Positions 51,288 to 59,719 of a stretch of DNA of 64,000 nucleotides are shown here, one piece after another. Position numbers and translations under genes: made by a program. The stretch comes from Shimwellia blattae DSM 4481 = NBRC 105725 (GTDB lineage Bacteria; Pseudomonadota; Gammaproteobacteria; Enterobacterales; Enterobacteriaceae), in assembly GCF_000262305.1 (NCBI RefSeq), contig NC_017910.1:3472001-3536000 (forward strand), given 5' to 3'. Under the pieces are notes generated by a model that had not been told where the DNA came from, made no database searches, and saw only the letters and a program-made list of their open reading frames with translations. Within the stretch, counting starts at the first letter, position 1, and each line of letters opens with the position of its first letter.

Positions 51288-52925
51288 ATGCGCGCAATAC
51301 CACAACGCCCGGGGGCCGGAAAACACCCGATGAAACTCAGCACCGCCGTCACACTGATGGTCTCCAGCGTCATCATGATTGTGCTGGCCGTGGTGTACAC
51401 CCTCTATTTTATTCAGATAGGTAACGCCTCCCGGGACGGGCTGGAAGAGACGGCCCGGGCCATTGCCCGTACCCTGGCCAGCACCCCGGAAGTCGTTAAC
51501 GGCCTGCAGTTGCCCCCCCGGGAAGACAACCGTATTCAGCCGCTGGTCAGCGAAGTGACCGCCCGCAATAATTTATTGTTTGTGGTGGTCACCGACATGC
51601 AAAAACAGCGCTATTCGCACCCCAACCCGGCGATGATTGGTAAACACTACATCGGGGACGATATTAACCCGGCCCTGAAAGGCAAAGAGAATGTCGCCAT
51701 TAACCACGGGGTTCTGGGCCTGGCGCTGCGGATTTACACCCCGGTGTATAACGCGCAGCAGCAGCAAACGGGCGTGGTGGCCGTGGGGATCCCCCTCAGT
51801 ATTGTCGATCAGCACATCAGCCAGAGCCGCTGGAGCATGTTCTGGACACTGCTGTTTAGCGCGCTGGTGGCGGCTTTCGGCATCCTGCTGCTGGTGCGCG
51901 CCCTGAAGCGTATTCTGTTTGGCCTGGAGCCTTATGAGATCTCCAGCCTGTTTGAGCAGCGCCAGGCGATGCTGCACTCCCTGAAAGAGGGGGTCATTGC
52001 CGTTGACGCCAGCGGGCGCATCACCATGATGAACCAGGCCGCCCGGCTCACCCTGCTGCTGCCCGGGGAGGTTACCGACCAGGAAGAGGACGACAGCACC
52101 GCCCCCCACGCCCCGCTGCTGGCCAGCCTGCGGGAAGTGCTGCACAGCGGCCAGCCCATTCAGGATCGCGAAGTGGCCTGCAATCGCCACCTGTTACTGT
52201 GCAACACCCTGCCGGTCCACAGTAAGGGCCAGCTTATCGGCGCTATCTGCACGTTTCGCGATAAAACCGAAATCAGCCTGCTGATGCAGCGCCTGGACGG
52301 GATGGTCAATTATGTGGATGCGCTGCGGGCGCACTCCCATGAGTTTATGAACAAGCTCCACGTGATCCTCGGGCTGCTGCATATGCGCAGCTACGACAAG
52401 CTGGAGGAGTATATTATCCAGACCGCCCATAATTATCAGACCGATATCGGGGCGATTCAGCATAAGATAAAATCCCCGGTGATTGCCGGTTTCCTGCTGG
52501 GGAAAATCACCCGCACCGAAGAGGCCGGGCATATTCTCACCCTGGCCGACGACTGTATGGTGCCGGATAACCCCAACCAGCAGCAGGTGACGGTGCTGAT
52601 CACCGCCCTTGGCAATCTGATTGAGAACGCCCTGGACGCCATGGGCCAGCAGCCCGGAGGGGAGATCAGCCTGCTGCTGCACTATCAGGACGGCTGGCTG
52701 ACCGGTGAAGTCAGCGATGACGGGCCGGGGATCGCCCCGGAAATTATTCAGACCATATTTGCAAAAGGGGTCTCCACCAAAGGAGAAAACCGGGGCGTGG
52801 GGTTGTTTTTAGCCCGTCAGCAGGTCGAAGGGCTGGGCGGCACCCTCAGTGTGGAATCCGAGCCGGGAGTTTTCACACAGTTTTTTGTACATATCCCCTG
52901 GGACAGTAAGAGGAAGGACAGATGA
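51288..52925 (+). CDS. dcuS: DcuS: C4-dicarboxylate sensor histidine kinase
   Basis: 545 residues (E. coli DcuS 543). The ATG at 51288 follows AGGGGGTG; the open frame extends further upstream but is not protein-like. Two membrane helices flank a periplasmic PAS domain carrying the RYSHP and ALRIYTP ligand motifs; an aromatic seen as Phe in E. coli (FTP) is Tyr here. Then come a cytoplasmic PAS domain (LFEQRQAMLHSLKEGVIAVD), the phospho-His in HSHEFMNKLH, and the ATPase boxes NLIENALDAM and DDGPGIAPE. It is an orthologue or close paralogue of DcuS rather than CitA. It overlaps dcuR by 4 bases. Confidence 0.93.
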   Translation: MRAIPQRPGAGKHPMKLSTAVTLMVSSVIMIVLAVVYTLYFIQIGNASRDGLEETARAIARTLASTPEVVNGLQLPPREDNRIQPLVSEVTARNNLLFVVVTDMQKQRYSHPNPAMIGKHYIGDDINPALKGKENVAINHGVLGLALRIYTPVYNAQQQQTGVVAVGIPLSIVDQHISQSRWSMFWTLLFSALVAAFGILLLVRALKRILFGLEPYEISSLFEQRQAMLHSLKEGVIAVDASGRITMMNQAARLTLLLPGEVTDQEEDDSTAPHAPLLASLREVLHSGQPIQDREVACNRHLLLCNTLPVHSKGQLIGAICTFRDKTEISLLMQRLDGMVNYVDALRAHSHEFMNKLHVILGLLHMRSYDKLEEYIIQTAHNYQTDIGAIQHKIKSPVIAGFLLGKITRTEEAGHILTLADDCMVPDNPNQQQVTVLITALGNLIENALDAMGQQPGGEISLLLHYQDGWLTGEVSDDGPGIAPEIIQTIFAKGVSTKGENRGVGLFLARQQVEGLGGTLSVESEPGVFTQFFVHIPWDSKRKDR

Positions 52926-53641
52926 TCAACGTACTCATTGTCGATGACGATGCCATGGTGGCAGAGCTCAACCGCTGCTATGTGGCGCGGATACCGGGGT
53001 TTAACTGCGCCGCCGTGGCCTCAACCCTGGCCCAGGCCAGCGCCATAATCCAGGATCCCGCCTGCACTATCGATCTGGTCTTGCTGGATGTCTATATGCA
53101 GCAGGAAAGCGGCCTGGATCTGCTGCCGGTGATCCGCGCCACCGGGCGGCCTGTCGACGTGATTATGATCTCTTCTGCCTCTGACCGGGCGACTATTCAG
53201 ACCTCGCTGCACTACGGGGTGGTGGACTACCTGATTAAGCCGTTCCAGTTTCCGCGCTTTGAAGAGGCCCTGCTCAACTGGCGCAACCGCTATAACCAGA
53301 TGGAAGCCCACTCTTACTACGAACAGGCGGATGTCGATAACCTGCTGCACAGCGGCCCCCCGGAAATAGCGGACACCCGCCGCCTGCCCAAAGGGCTGAC
53401 CCAGCAAACCCTGCGCACTATCTGCCAGTGGATAGACGCCCACCCGGAACAGGCCTTCTCAACCGATGATCTGGCCAACGCGGTGGGTATCTCCCGGGTG
53501 TCGTGCCGTAAGTACCTTATCTGGCTGGCGCAGATCAATATTCTGTTCACCACCATCCACTACGGGGCCACCGGGCGCCCGGTCTACCACTACCGGCTCC
53601 AGGCCGACCAGGTGGGGCTGCTTAAGCAATACTGTCAGTAA
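52922..53641 (+). CDS. dcuR: DcuR: C4-dicarboxylate response regulator
   Basis: 239 residues, as in E. coli. The receiver domain has the acidic pocket VDDDAM and phospho-acceptor Asp56 in LLDVYMQ, with the switch lysine in LIKPFQF. The C-terminal helix-turn-helix is FSTDDLANAVGISRVSCRKYLIWL. It should activate dicarboxylate transport and fumarate reduction genes; the divergent promoters at 57.5-58.1 kb are the obvious targets. Its 3' end overlaps the convergent apbE by 20 bp. Confidence 0.94.
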   Translation: MINVLIVDDDAMVAELNRCYVARIPGFNCAAVASTLAQASAIIQDPACTIDLVLLDVYMQQESGLDLLPVIRATGRPVDVIMISSASDRATIQTSLHYGVVDYLIKPFQFPRFEEALLNWRNRYNQMEAHSYYEQADVDNLLHSGPPEIADTRRLPKGLTQQTLRTICQWIDAHPEQAFSTDDLANAVGISRVSCRKYLIWLAQINILFTTIHYGATGRPVYHYRLQADQVGLLKQYCQ

Positions 53642-54587
53642 CCCGGAAGTTATCGTCCAGCAGGGTAAACTGAAACTGACGCCGGGATGAGCAGATAACC
53701 TGGTTATCCCGGGTGACGAAGATCGCCTCAAGATCCGGGCGCTGGCGCAGGGCCGCGCAGCCCTTCTCTACCCCGAAGCCGTATAGCAGCGTGGTCCAGA
53801 TATCGCCGTCCAGGGAGTCCGGGGATATAACGGTCACGCTTTGCAGTTCGTTATCCAGCGGGTAGCCACTATGGGGGTCAAGAATATGGTGGTAGCGCCG
53901 GCCATGGCGTTCGAAGTAGCGCTCATAAATCCCCGAGGTCACCACGGATTTATCCGCCACGCGCAGGGTGCCTATCAGCGCATCCCGGGGGGCGAACGGC
54001 GTTTTAAGGCCCACAGACCAGCCGCCGCCCGGCGCCCCGAGGGTGTGAACATTGCCGCCCAGGTTAATCAGCCCGGCGCTTACCCCCTCGCGGCGTAAAT
54101 AGTCGCGCACCCTATCGGCAATGTAGCCCTTGGCTATCGCCCCGAGGTCTATCTCCATGCCTTTGTCGGCCAGAAAGACGCTGCTGGCCGCGTCGTCGAG
54201 GATCACCCGCCCGGGCCGGGTCAGCGCCAGCAGGCGCTGGATCTCCGCCGCCGGGGGGACAGAATCACCGTGAAAGCCAATCTTCCAGCGCTTGACCAGC
54301 GGGCCAATGGCGAGGTTAAACGCGCTGCCCGGCAGCAGGCTGGCGGCTCTGGCGCAGCGGATCAGCTGATACACCGGCGGGCTGACCCTCACCGGGTGCA
54401 GCCCTGCGGCGCGGTTTATCGCCATCACCTCTGAGGGTTCGCGGTTAACGGTAAACAGATCTTCGTAGCGCTTAATCAGGCGAAATACCGCACCGGCCAG
54501 CGCCTCGTTGTGCTCAAACAGCCGCAACTGAATGGGGGAGCCCATCAACACCGCAGAATAGTTATATATACCGTCAGCACTGGCCAC
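53622..54587 (-). CDS. apbE: Cytosolic ApbE-type FMN transferase
   Basis: 321 residues from the GTG at 54587, with AAGGAG six bases upstream. It attaches FMN covalently through phosphate to Thr/Ser of target flavoproteins. Family blocks are VLMGSPIQLRLF, PVKRWKI-like PLVKRWKIGFHG, DLGAIAKGYIADRVRDYL, NLGGNVHTLG and VTSGIYERYFE-type VTSGIYERYF with HHILDPHSGYP (Mg and FAD binding). Unlike periplasmic ApbE it has no signal peptide, so it acts in the cytosol. The obvious target is the adjacent flavoprotein with a DAISGATS site. Confidence 0.93.
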   Translation of the reverse strand: MASADGIYNYSAVLMGSPIQLRLFEHNEALAGAVFRLIKRYEDLFTVNREPSEVMAINRAAGLHPVRVSPPVYQLIRCARAASLLPGSAFNLAIGPLVKRWKIGFHGDSVPPAAEIQRLLALTRPGRVILDDAASSVFLADKGMEIDLGAIAKGYIADRVRDYLRREGVSAGLINLGGNVHTLGAPGGGWSVGLKTPFAPRDALIGTLRVADKSVVTSGIYERYFERHGRRYHHILDPHSGYPLDNELQSVTVISPDSLDGDIWTTLLYGFGVEKGCAALRQRPDLEAIFVTRDNQVICSSRRQFQFTLLDDNFRVTDSIA

Positions 54588-54597
54588 TGGCTTCTCC

Positions 54598-54630
54598 TTA
54601 AAAAAATGCCCCGGCGCAGGCCGGGGCATT
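54598..54630 (-). terminator. Intrinsic terminator between the fumarate reductase and apbE genes
   Basis: On the minus strand a 10-bp perfect stem (54605-54614 with 54621-54630) ends in a T-run (54599-54604). It lies 6 bp after the reductase stop and directly before the apbE ribosome site. It would make apbE depend on read-through, giving less transferase than substrate. Confidence 0.82.
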
Positions 54631-54635
54631 GAGTA

Positions 54636-57419
54636 TTATAAGCCGGATTTCGCCCGGCTGGCGGCCATATGTCCCGCCAGCGTACCGAAGATAATAATAT
54701 CAGCCACCGCGTTACCGCCAATGCGGTTCCCCCCGTGGACCCCGCCGACCACTTCACCGGCGGCATAGGCGCCCGGGATGGCCTGCTTATCGGTATTGAG
54801 CACCTGCGTATCCGGGTTAATGGTCACCCCGCCCATGGTGTGGTGAACCCCCGGGGCAATGCGGATGGCGTAGAACGGCCCCTGGTTAATCGGGTTACGC
54901 AGGGCTGTGGTGCGGCCAAAATCACTGTCCTGCTGCTGTGCCACAAAGCCGTTATAGCGCTCAAGGGTTGCGCTGAGCTGGTGCTCATCCATGCCCAGTT
55001 GCGCCGCCAGTTCGCGCGGTGAGCTGGCGCTGGTCACCAGTCCCCGGGCAATGTACTCATCGGCGGCTTTGTTTTTCACCCGCACATGCTCATCAAACAG
55101 AATGTAGGCGTATTTTTCCGCCAGCCCGATAATCGCCGCAGAGACTTTATCGCGGGTCTCCATCTCATTAAAGAAGCGCGCCCCCTGCTGGTTAACCAGG
55201 ATAGCGCCACCGCCACGGATAGATTCAGAAATCAGATAAGAGGTGCTCTGCTCCACTGTCGGGTGAATCTGAATTTCCCCCATATCCACCGTACCGGCCC
55301 CGATATCCTGTAGCAGTTTAATACCTCCGCCGGTGGCCCCTTTGTGGTTCGTGGTGACAAAACCTGCCAGGTCCGGGCGGTATTTCACGACCATGTCGCT
55401 GTTGGCGCTAAAGCCACCGGTAGCCACAATCACGCTGTGGGTCATGACGGTGAGGGTTTCGTTTTCGTCATTGACCAGGCGCACGCCGGTGACCGCGCCG
55501 TTTTCGGTGAGGATCCCGGTGACGGTGGTGTCCAGCATCACGTCGATGGCGCGCTTATTGATATTGCGCACCAGGCCACTAATCAGGTAGCCGCCCACGG
55601 CGGATCCGTCACGGGGGCGGTGGGTACGGTCAATACTCATGCCGCCGGTGGTGGTGATGTCATTCAGCATAATGCCGCGATCCGCCAGCCATTCGATGGC
55701 CTGGGGGGCATTTTCCACAAAGCGGTGCAGCAGCGCCGGGTTGTTTTTGTTTTTACCGCCTTTGAGGGTTTCCGCGTAGAACAGCGCTTTGCTGTCGTGG
55801 ATACCTTTCACCCGCTGGAAGCGGGTTTCTGCCGCGTTCATCCCGGCGGAGGCTTTCACCGTGTTGCCGCCGATAGTCGGCATCTTTTCCACCACCAGCA
55901 CGCTGGCCCCTTCATCATGGGCCTGAATGGCCGCCGCCAGGCCAGCGCCGCCGCTGCCGATAACCACCACGTCAACATGGCGAGGGCCGGTTTCCACCAC
56001 GCCGGATTCCGCCGCCAGCGCTTTGCCGGATTTGGACATCGCTTTAGAGACCGCTTTTTTCACCGCCTCGCTCTGGCTGGTGGCGCCGGAGATGGCATCC
56101 ACATGCGGTGTGTTGGCATCCAGAATGCGTGAGCGGATCTCTTCAAAACTGGTGACGAACTCCACGTCATCACTGCCGCCGGACACCAGTTCGATATCGG
56201 CAATATGGTCCGTTTCAAGGCTGACATTCACCACCAGTTCGCGGCTGTCATCCTGCACGGTTTCCTGAAAGACGCCGGGCTTGAACATGGAGTCGCTCAT
56301 GCTCATGTCGCGGATCATCGCTTCCACAAGGAAGAAGCGCCATAACGGCAGCGGGATCTCCAGCGCTTCGCGCTGGGTGCTGTCAATGGACAGCTCCAGG
56401 TGTTCACCCCGGGCAATGCGATCGGTCCAGTCCGGGTAGGCGATACAGGCCCGGCCAACTGCCACCAGGTCGTAGCCGTTATCCATCGCCTGGTCGATAT
56501 CAGACGCATTCACAATGCCGCCCACCCCGATAACCGGGATCTGCGCCAGATTTTCAGAGCGCCGGGCAATATATTTTTTAATCAGCGGGGTCGGGTCTTC
56601 GGTGTCGTTAATTGACGGGCGCAGCGCCGTTCCCAGGGAGAAGTGCAGGTAGTCCAGCCCGCGTTCGGCCAGTTTTTCCAGCAGGAACAGGGTGTCATCA
56701 AAGCGGATCCCCGGCACTTCCAGCTCTTCCGGGGAGAAACGGTAACCGATGATAAACGCATCGTCCGCGTACTGGCGCACCATTTTATGGGTGATATCCA
56801 GCACCGCCAGCGGGAAGCGGGCGCGGTTTTCGCGGCTGCCGCCCCATTCGTCGTCACGCTGGTTTGAATTGGGCGAGAAAAACTGCTGAATCAGGTAGGT
56901 ATTGGCCCCGTGCAGCTCCACACCGTCAAACCCGGCCTGGATGGCGCGGCGTACCGCATCACCGAATTTACTGACCATGCCAGTGACTTCTTCGCCACTC
57001 AGGGCGCGCGGCGTGGCGGCACCGTCCCGGGGAGCTGCCAGGGCGCTGGGGGCCACGGTAGTACGGCCGCCGATAAGTTTCGGATCCACCATCCGCCCGC
57101 CGTGATAAATTTGCAGCAGGGCTTTAGAGCCACGCTCGTGGATCGCCGCGGCAATGCGCGCCAGCCCTTCTGTCTTGTCGTCGTTATCGATACCCAGCGC
57201 CCCGGGGAAGGCCGGGCCCAGATCATCAATAAAGCAGCACTCCACCACAATGGTGCCAATACTCCCGGCGCGGGCGCGGTAATATTCCACGACCTCATCG
57301 GTAACGCTGCCATCATAAAAACCCGTGCAGGTGGTCATAGGGGCCATAAACAGACGATTTTTCAGCTCAGTGCCATTGGGCAACGTAAAGGGGCTGAGTA
57401 TGCGCTCGTTACTGCTCAT
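54636..57419 (-). CDS. Soluble NADH-dependent fumarate reductase: OYE-like + FMN-binding + FAD domains
   Basis: 927 residues from the ATG at 57419 (GGAG nine bases upstream; the frame's upstream TTG lies before that site). Residues about 5-340 form an Old Yellow Enzyme-type TIM barrel (FMAPMTTCTGF, ELHGANTYLIQQFFSP). Residues about 385-470 are an FMN_bind domain whose DAISGATS (441-448) is the consensus for covalent flavinylation. From 480 on there is a flavocytochrome-c-type FAD domain (VIGSGGAGLAAAIQAHDEGA, MGGVTINPDTQVL, GGVHGGNRIGGNA). This three-domain order is that of the Klebsiella NADH:fumarate oxidoreductase; a urocanate- or enoate-reductase role is less likely given the dcuSR and fumarase neighbours. 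Confidence 0.88.
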   Translation of the reverse strand: MSSNERILSPFTLPNGTELKNRLFMAPMTTCTGFYDGSVTDEVVEYYRARAGSIGTIVVECCFIDDLGPAFPGALGIDNDDKTEGLARIAAAIHERGSKALLQIYHGGRMVDPKLIGGRTTVAPSALAAPRDGAATPRALSGEEVTGMVSKFGDAVRRAIQAGFDGVELHGANTYLIQQFFSPNSNQRDDEWGGSRENRARFPLAVLDITHKMVRQYADDAFIIGYRFSPEELEVPGIRFDDTLFLLEKLAERGLDYLHFSLGTALRPSINDTEDPTPLIKKYIARRSENLAQIPVIGVGGIVNASDIDQAMDNGYDLVAVGRACIAYPDWTDRIARGEHLELSIDSTQREALEIPLPLWRFFLVEAMIRDMSMSDSMFKPGVFQETVQDDSRELVVNVSLETDHIADIELVSGGSDDVEFVTSFEEIRSRILDANTPHVDAISGATSQSEAVKKAVSKAMSKSGKALAAESGVVETGPRHVDVVVIGSGGAGLAAAIQAHDEGASVLVVEKMPTIGGNTVKASAGMNAAETRFQRVKGIHDSKALFYAETLKGGKNKNNPALLHRFVENAPQAIEWLADRGIMLNDITTTGGMSIDRTHRPRDGSAVGGYLISGLVRNINKRAIDVMLDTTVTGILTENGAVTGVRLVNDENETLTVMTHSVIVATGGFSANSDMVVKYRPDLAGFVTTNHKGATGGGIKLLQDIGAGTVDMGEIQIHPTVEQSTSYLISESIRGGGAILVNQQGARFFNEMETRDKVSAAIIGLAEKYAYILFDEHVRVKNKAADEYIARGLVTSASSPRELAAQLGMDEHQLSATLERYNGFVAQQQDSDFGRTTALRNPINQGPFYAIRIAPGVHHTMGGVTINPDTQVLNTDKQAIPGAYAAGEVVGGVHGGNRIGGNAVADIIIFGTLAGHMAASRAKSGL

Positions 57420-57505
57420 AATATTGAACTCCAAACTTTAAAATTGAAATTTCTGAATTCTGGATCGGTGTTTTATTTTTGATTGTGGTTCTTCCCGAAT
57501 TTGTA

Positions 57506-57554
57506 TTTATAATATAGTTCTATTTTTAGTTACTAAAGTAATTACATTAGTTAA
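57506..57554 (-). promoter_or_regulatory. Fumarate reductase promoter with candidate DcuR elements
   Basis: Read on the minus strand: TTAACTAA (57554-57547), then GTAACTAAAAA (57533-57523), then the -10-like TATAAA (57511-57506). The two octamers are 21 bp apart, two helical turns, and the second sits where a -35 hexamer would be; no consensus -35 is present. The same 11-mer occurs in the opposing promoter. The leader to the ATG would be about 80 bases. Confidence 0.5.
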
Positions 57555-57880
57555 AAAACTATTTAAGTAGCCCAATAACATCCGTACCCATCCGGTGTTA
57601 TTTATTTAAAATATTTATTTTACAAACCATAAAGTAAATATAACGATTCAATTACTTTCTGCCGGTTCAGGGGGGCGGGCAGGTTACCGGCACAGGGCGC
57701 GCCAGACGTGAGCTTCAGGGGCTACGCGGCGGCCCGGGGGCATAATATACGCCGGTACTCACTAAAGAGTACAGGATAAAAAATTCCACGCCAGCGAATA
57801 TATTATTTCCCGCAGCGAAAAGCCATTAACCATTTAGGGTTAATTTTTTTATTTTCTTAAATAGCACCGGATGTGCTTTT

Positions 57881-57894
57881 TTGATCACGATCAA
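57881..57894 (+). promoter_or_regulatory. FNR box upstream of the dicarboxylate transporter
   Basis: TTGATCACGATCAA is a perfect match to the FNR consensus TTGAT-N4-ATCAA. A -10-like CATTAT lies at 57916-57921; transcription from about 57928 would place the box near -41, the standard class II position. This gives anaerobic activation and a leader of about 185 bases. The 695-bp region 57420-58114 otherwise contains no gene and is strongly AT-rich. Confidence 0.8.
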
Positions 57895-58013
57895 ATGAAT
57901 TACACTCCAGAAGCGCATTATATCAACATACAAAAAATTTTATTTAACGCACCGCGGATGCGTTAAATCGCTATTCACTAATTATCCAAAAGTCATTATT
58001 ACGAAATTAAAAT

Positions 58014-58049
58014 AAGTAATGTAACTAAAAAAAGTAATGACCGGATAAT
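58014..58049 (+). promoter_or_regulatory. Second, proximal transporter promoter with candidate DcuR element
   Basis: GTAACTAAAAA (58021-58031) is flanked by two copies of AAGTAAT (58014-58020 and 58032-58038) and followed by the -10-like GATAAT (58044-58049). The distance from the 11-mer to the -10 is 23 bp, against 22 bp in the divergent reductase promoter. The element replaces the -35, as expected for an activator-dependent promoter. Confidence 0.5.
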
Positions 58050-58114
58050 TACCCCGCCTGATGAATAAACCGGCGGGAGAGCAACAGAATCCTTAACTAC
58101 TTAAGATATCAACT

Positions 58115-59620
58115 ATGACTGATAAAACTGCAACCCCCGCCCCTGTGGGCAAGGCATCCGGCGGCAATGGCAAACGCCTGCTGATGCTGGCACTGCCGGT
58201 AATTGTTGCCGTGCTGCTGCTGTTTGTTCCTGTGCCTGCGGGCTTACCGCCCTACGCCTGGCACTATTTTGCAATCTTCGTGGGTGTGATTGTCGGGCTT
58301 ATCTTTGAACCCCTGCCGGGGGCTGTTATCGGCCTTACCGGGGTGGTGGTGATAGCCCTGTGCAGCCACTGGCTGCTGTTCAGCCCGGAGCAGCTGGCAG
58401 ATCCGAAATTTAAACTCGCCGGTCAGTCTTTTAAGTGGGCGGTGAGCGGTTTTGGCAACTCCACCGTGTGGCTTATCTTCGGCGCTTTTATGTTTGCCGC
58501 CGGTTACGATAAAACCCGCTTTGGCCGCCGCCTGGCGCTGATCCTGGTGAAATACCTGGGCCGCCGCAGCCTGACCCTGGGTTATGCCATCACCCTGGCG
58601 GACCTGCTGCTGGCGCCGTTTACCCCGTCTAACACCGCCCGCAGCGGCGGGACCATCTACCCGATCATTGCCAACTTACCGCCGCTGTACGGCTCTAAGC
58701 CTAACGATCCCAGCGCCCGTAAAATCGGCTCTTACCTGATGTGGGTTGCCATTACCGCCGCCTGTATCACCAGCTCCATGTTCCTTTCCGCCCTGGCCCC
58801 TAACCTGCTGGCCCTGGCGCTGGTGAAAAGCATCCTCGGGATCGATATCTCCTGGGGCACCTGGTTTATCGCCTTCCTGCCGCTGGGGGTGCTGTTGATC
58901 CTCGCCATGCCGCTGCTGGCTTACTGGCTCTACCCCCCGGAAGTCAAAGTGAACGACGAAGTGCCCCTGTGGGCGAGCCGTGAGCTGGAAAAACTGGGCA
59001 GACTGTCGCGTAATGAAATTCTGCTGCTGGTGTTCGTTTGTGCCGCGCTTGCGATGTGGATCTTTGCCGCCAGCTGGATTGAACCGGCGATGGCCGCACT
59101 GCTTATCATTGTGCTAATGCTGTGGACCGGCGTACTGCAGTGGAGCGATATCACCAGCAATAAAGCCGCCTGGAACACCTTTGTGTGGTTCGCCACCCTG
59201 GTGGCCCTGGCAGATGGCCTCTCCTCCACGGGCTTTATCGCCTGGCTGGGTAAAGAAGGCGGCACCCTGATGCAGGGGATCGCCCCGGGGACCGCAACCA
59301 TCGTTCTGCTGCTGGCGTTCTACCTGCTGCACTATCTGTTTGCCAGCACCACGGCCCATACCACTGCGCTGCTGCCCGCTATGCTGACCATTGCCTCAAC
59401 CATTCCGGGGATGAATATGGAAGTGTTTGTGCTGCTGATGGTCACCTCACTGGGCGTGATGGGGATTATCACCCCTTACGGCACCGGCCCGAGCCCGATT
59501 TATTACGGTAGCGGTTATCTGCCAACCAAAGATTACTGGCGTCTGGGGACTATCTTCGGCGCCCTCTTCCTGGCCGCGCTGCTGCTGATCGGCTATCCGT
59601 GGATGTCCATGATGTTCTGA
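58115..59620 (+). CDS. DASS-family di/tricarboxylate:succinate antiporter (CitT/TtdT type)
   Basis: 501 residues (CitT and TtdT 487). About 12 membrane segments. The two substrate/Na-site signatures of the divalent anion:sodium symporter family are present: APFTPSNTARSGGTIYPI in the N-half and MGIITPYGTGPSPIYYGSGY in the C-half. Members exchange citrate, tartrate, malate or fumarate for succinate. Next to fumarase and a fumarate reductase, malate, fumarate or tartrate import against succinate is the best guess. Transcription is predicted from an FNR-dependent and a proximal promoter. Confidence 0.9.
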   Translation: MTDKTATPAPVGKASGGNGKRLLMLALPVIVAVLLLFVPVPAGLPPYAWHYFAIFVGVIVGLIFEPLPGAVIGLTGVVVIALCSHWLLFSPEQLADPKFKLAGQSFKWAVSGFGNSTVWLIFGAFMFAAGYDKTRFGRRLALILVKYLGRRSLTLGYAITLADLLLAPFTPSNTARSGGTIYPIIANLPPLYGSKPNDPSARKIGSYLMWVAITAACITSSMFLSALAPNLLALALVKSILGIDISWGTWFIAFLPLGVLLILAMPLLAYWLYPPEVKVNDEVPLWASRELEKLGRLSRNEILLLVFVCAALAMWIFAASWIEPAMAALLIIVLMLWTGVLQWSDITSNKAAWNTFVWFATLVALADGLSSTGFIAWLGKEGGTLMQGIAPGTATIVLLLAFYLLHYLFASTTAHTTALLPAMLTIASTIPGMNMEVFVLLMVTSLGVMGIITPYGTGPSPIYYGSGYLPTKDYWRLGTIFGALFLAALLLIGYPWMSMMF

Positions 59621-59627
59621 TTCACCG

Positions 59628-59660
59628 CCGCCGGGGTTATGCCCCGGCGGTTGTCATTTT
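59628..59660 (+). terminator. Terminator or attenuator between transporter and fumarase genes
   Basis: CCGCCGGGG (59628-59636) and CCCCGGCGG (59642-59650) form a 9-bp stem with a 5-base loop, followed by TTGTCATTTT. Termination may be incomplete, letting fumarase be expressed partly by read-through. Confidence 0.7.
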
Positions 59661-59719
59661 AAAGCGGCCAGCGAAGCGGCCCACCGCCCTTCCCGATGCC
59701 TGATAACTGAGAAATCGCA

